Made by a program: the position numbers and the translations under genes | Notes under the pieces: model-generated | The model's database searches: none | Told to the model about the DNA's origin: nothing | Seen by the model: the letters and a program-made list of their open reading frames with translations, nothing else | NCBI GenBank assembly: GCA_016709675.1 | Contig: JADJMH010000013.1 | Coordinates: 62,001-126,000, forward strand | Source: Candidatus Accumulibacter proximus | Lineage (GTDB): Bacteria; Pseudomonadota; Gammaproteobacteria; Burkholderiales; Rhodocyclaceae | Direction: 5' to 3' | DNA: 64,000 nt | Shown here: piece by piece, positions 63,510-64,000 of the stretch | Position numbering within the stretch: position 1 is the stretch's first letter | Layout of the letters: each line of letters starts with the position of its first letter

Positions 63510-64000
63510 GCGCCATACAGATCAACATCGTCTTTCACTCCGACTGGCATGTCGGCGAGGGTGCCGGTGGCGCCGGCTATATCGACCGGCTCGTCCGGCG
63601 ACACCCGGAAGACGGGCTGCCGTTCGTGCCGGGCAAAACGCTGACCGGCATCCTGCGCGATGGTTGCGAGAAAGTCGCCTGCGGCCTCGACGACGGACAA
63701 CCGGGTGCCTGGCAGTCCTTCGTCGCCACGCTCTTCGGTGAGCAAAGCAAGGGGACCGAAAATCCGGCGACGACGACTCCAGCGCGTTTGCACATCGGCC
63801 CGGGGCGCTTTGCGCCGGAACTGCGCGCGGCCCTCGCCCAGGACAGCGAACTCGCCGCGGCGCTGGTCTTCATCAAGCCCGGAATTGCCATCGACCCCGA
63901 CACCGGCGTCGCGAGAAGCGACATGCTGCGTTTCGAGGAAGTTGTCCTGGCCGGCAGTGAGCTGACTGCCGAAGCCGAAATTGTCCTCGATCATGGCCCG
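63506..64000 (+). CDS. Type III RAMP (Cas7/Csm3-like) protein, incomplete
   Basis: 165 codons run to the window edge. INIVFHSDWHVGEGAGGAGY, DRLVRR and GLPFVPGKTLTGILRDGCE give the RAMP pattern of Csm3/Csx10-type backbone subunits. A conserved acidic residue sits where Csm3 cleaves target RNA (YIDRLV). TGVARSDMLRFEEVV is the second family stretch. It starts with an ATGA overlap on cas10. Whether it is a single or fused RAMP cannot be seen. Confidence 0.82.
   Translation, partial: MSAIQINIVFHSDWHVGEGAGGAGYIDRLVRRHPEDGLPFVPGKTLTGILRDGCEKVACGLDDGQPGAWQSFVATLFGEQSKGTENPATTTPARLHIGPGRFAPELRAALAQDSELAAALVFIKPGIAIDPDTGVARSDMLRFEEVVLAGSELTAEAEIVLDHGP

Noticed and set aside
59210..64000. CRISPR repeat-spacer array near the cas genes
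   Set aside because: No regularly spaced direct repeats of 24-40 bases were found; the array must lie outside the window or be absent.

Overview
The window is from a betaproteobacterial chromosome. It is most like the Rhodocyclales, and an Accumulibacter-like diazotroph fits best. The reasons are the replication-origin gene order (gyrB-dnaN-dnaA // rpmH-rnpA-yidD-yidC-mnmE), a complete set of nitrogenase-cofactor assembly genes under sigma-54/NifA control, and a small group I intron in a CAU-anticodon tRNA whose core closely resembles the known Azoarcus pre-tRNA-Ile intron. The taxon is inferred from content; no marker-gene comparison was possible.

Layout. 1-5.4 kb: end of a topoisomerase III gene, a perfect parS site, oxyR, an RsuA-type pseudouridine synthase, a DUF1840 gene, thiC with a TPP riboswitch, and tRNA-Ala and tRNA-Glu. 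5.4-16.3 kb: kinase-like gene, pyrF, and the replication-origin block with an A+T-rich dnaA-dnaN spacer (candidate oriC). 16.3-21.8 kb: orphan ParA, a frameshifted YgjP-type metalloprotease, carboxylesterase, an isopropylmalate-dehydrogenase-family gene and a Cys/Met PLP enzyme. 21.8-26.3 kb: intron-containing tRNA, SRPBCC protein, frameshifted DUF1772 gene, PQQ-type sugar dehydrogenase, OsmC. 26.7-31.1 kb: a 4.4-kb IS21-like element bounded by 36-bp inverted repeats (29/36 identical), carrying a Cys-rich protein, a ParB-like protein, a frameshifted IstA and IstB. It cuts a reductase gene fragment on one side and a 4-hydroxybutyryl-CoA dehydratase remnant on the other. 31.8-33.6 kb: a TetR gene with a perfect palindromic operator, then ISAzo13 and katG remnants.

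33.6-41.7 kb: OmpA lipoprotein, FecR protein, CHASE2-adenylate cyclase, a Na+/H+ antiporter with a C-terminal cyclic-nucleotide-binding domain, and a glutaminase fused to STAS and cyclic-nucleotide-binding domains. A cyclase beside two candidate cNMP-controlled effectors that move protons or release ammonia suggests a cyclic-nucleotide-controlled pH-homeostasis module. This is the most novel proposal in the window.

41.9-53.5 kb: nif accessory genes in four transcription units: nifV-orf-nifW-nifZ-nifM and nifQ leftward; nifE-nifN-nifX-rseC-nafX-DUF683-fdxB and iscA-nifU-nifS rightward. Each has a -24/-12 promoter, and near-identical TGTCG-N6-CGACA NifA sites lie upstream. Structural nifHDK are not in the window. 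53.6-59.2 kb: PsiE-like membrane protein, a cluster of gene fragments, and a three-gene secreted/lipoprotein/M48-protease operon. 59.5-64 kb: a type III CRISPR effector operon (TIGR02584-like CARF protein with a DNA-binding-like C-terminus, a stump of a Csx-type protein, Cas6, an HD-less Cas10, and the start of a RAMP gene). No CRISPR array is visible.

Several genes carry single-base frameshifts. They may be real decay or assembly error, and this should be settled before they are called pseudogenes.
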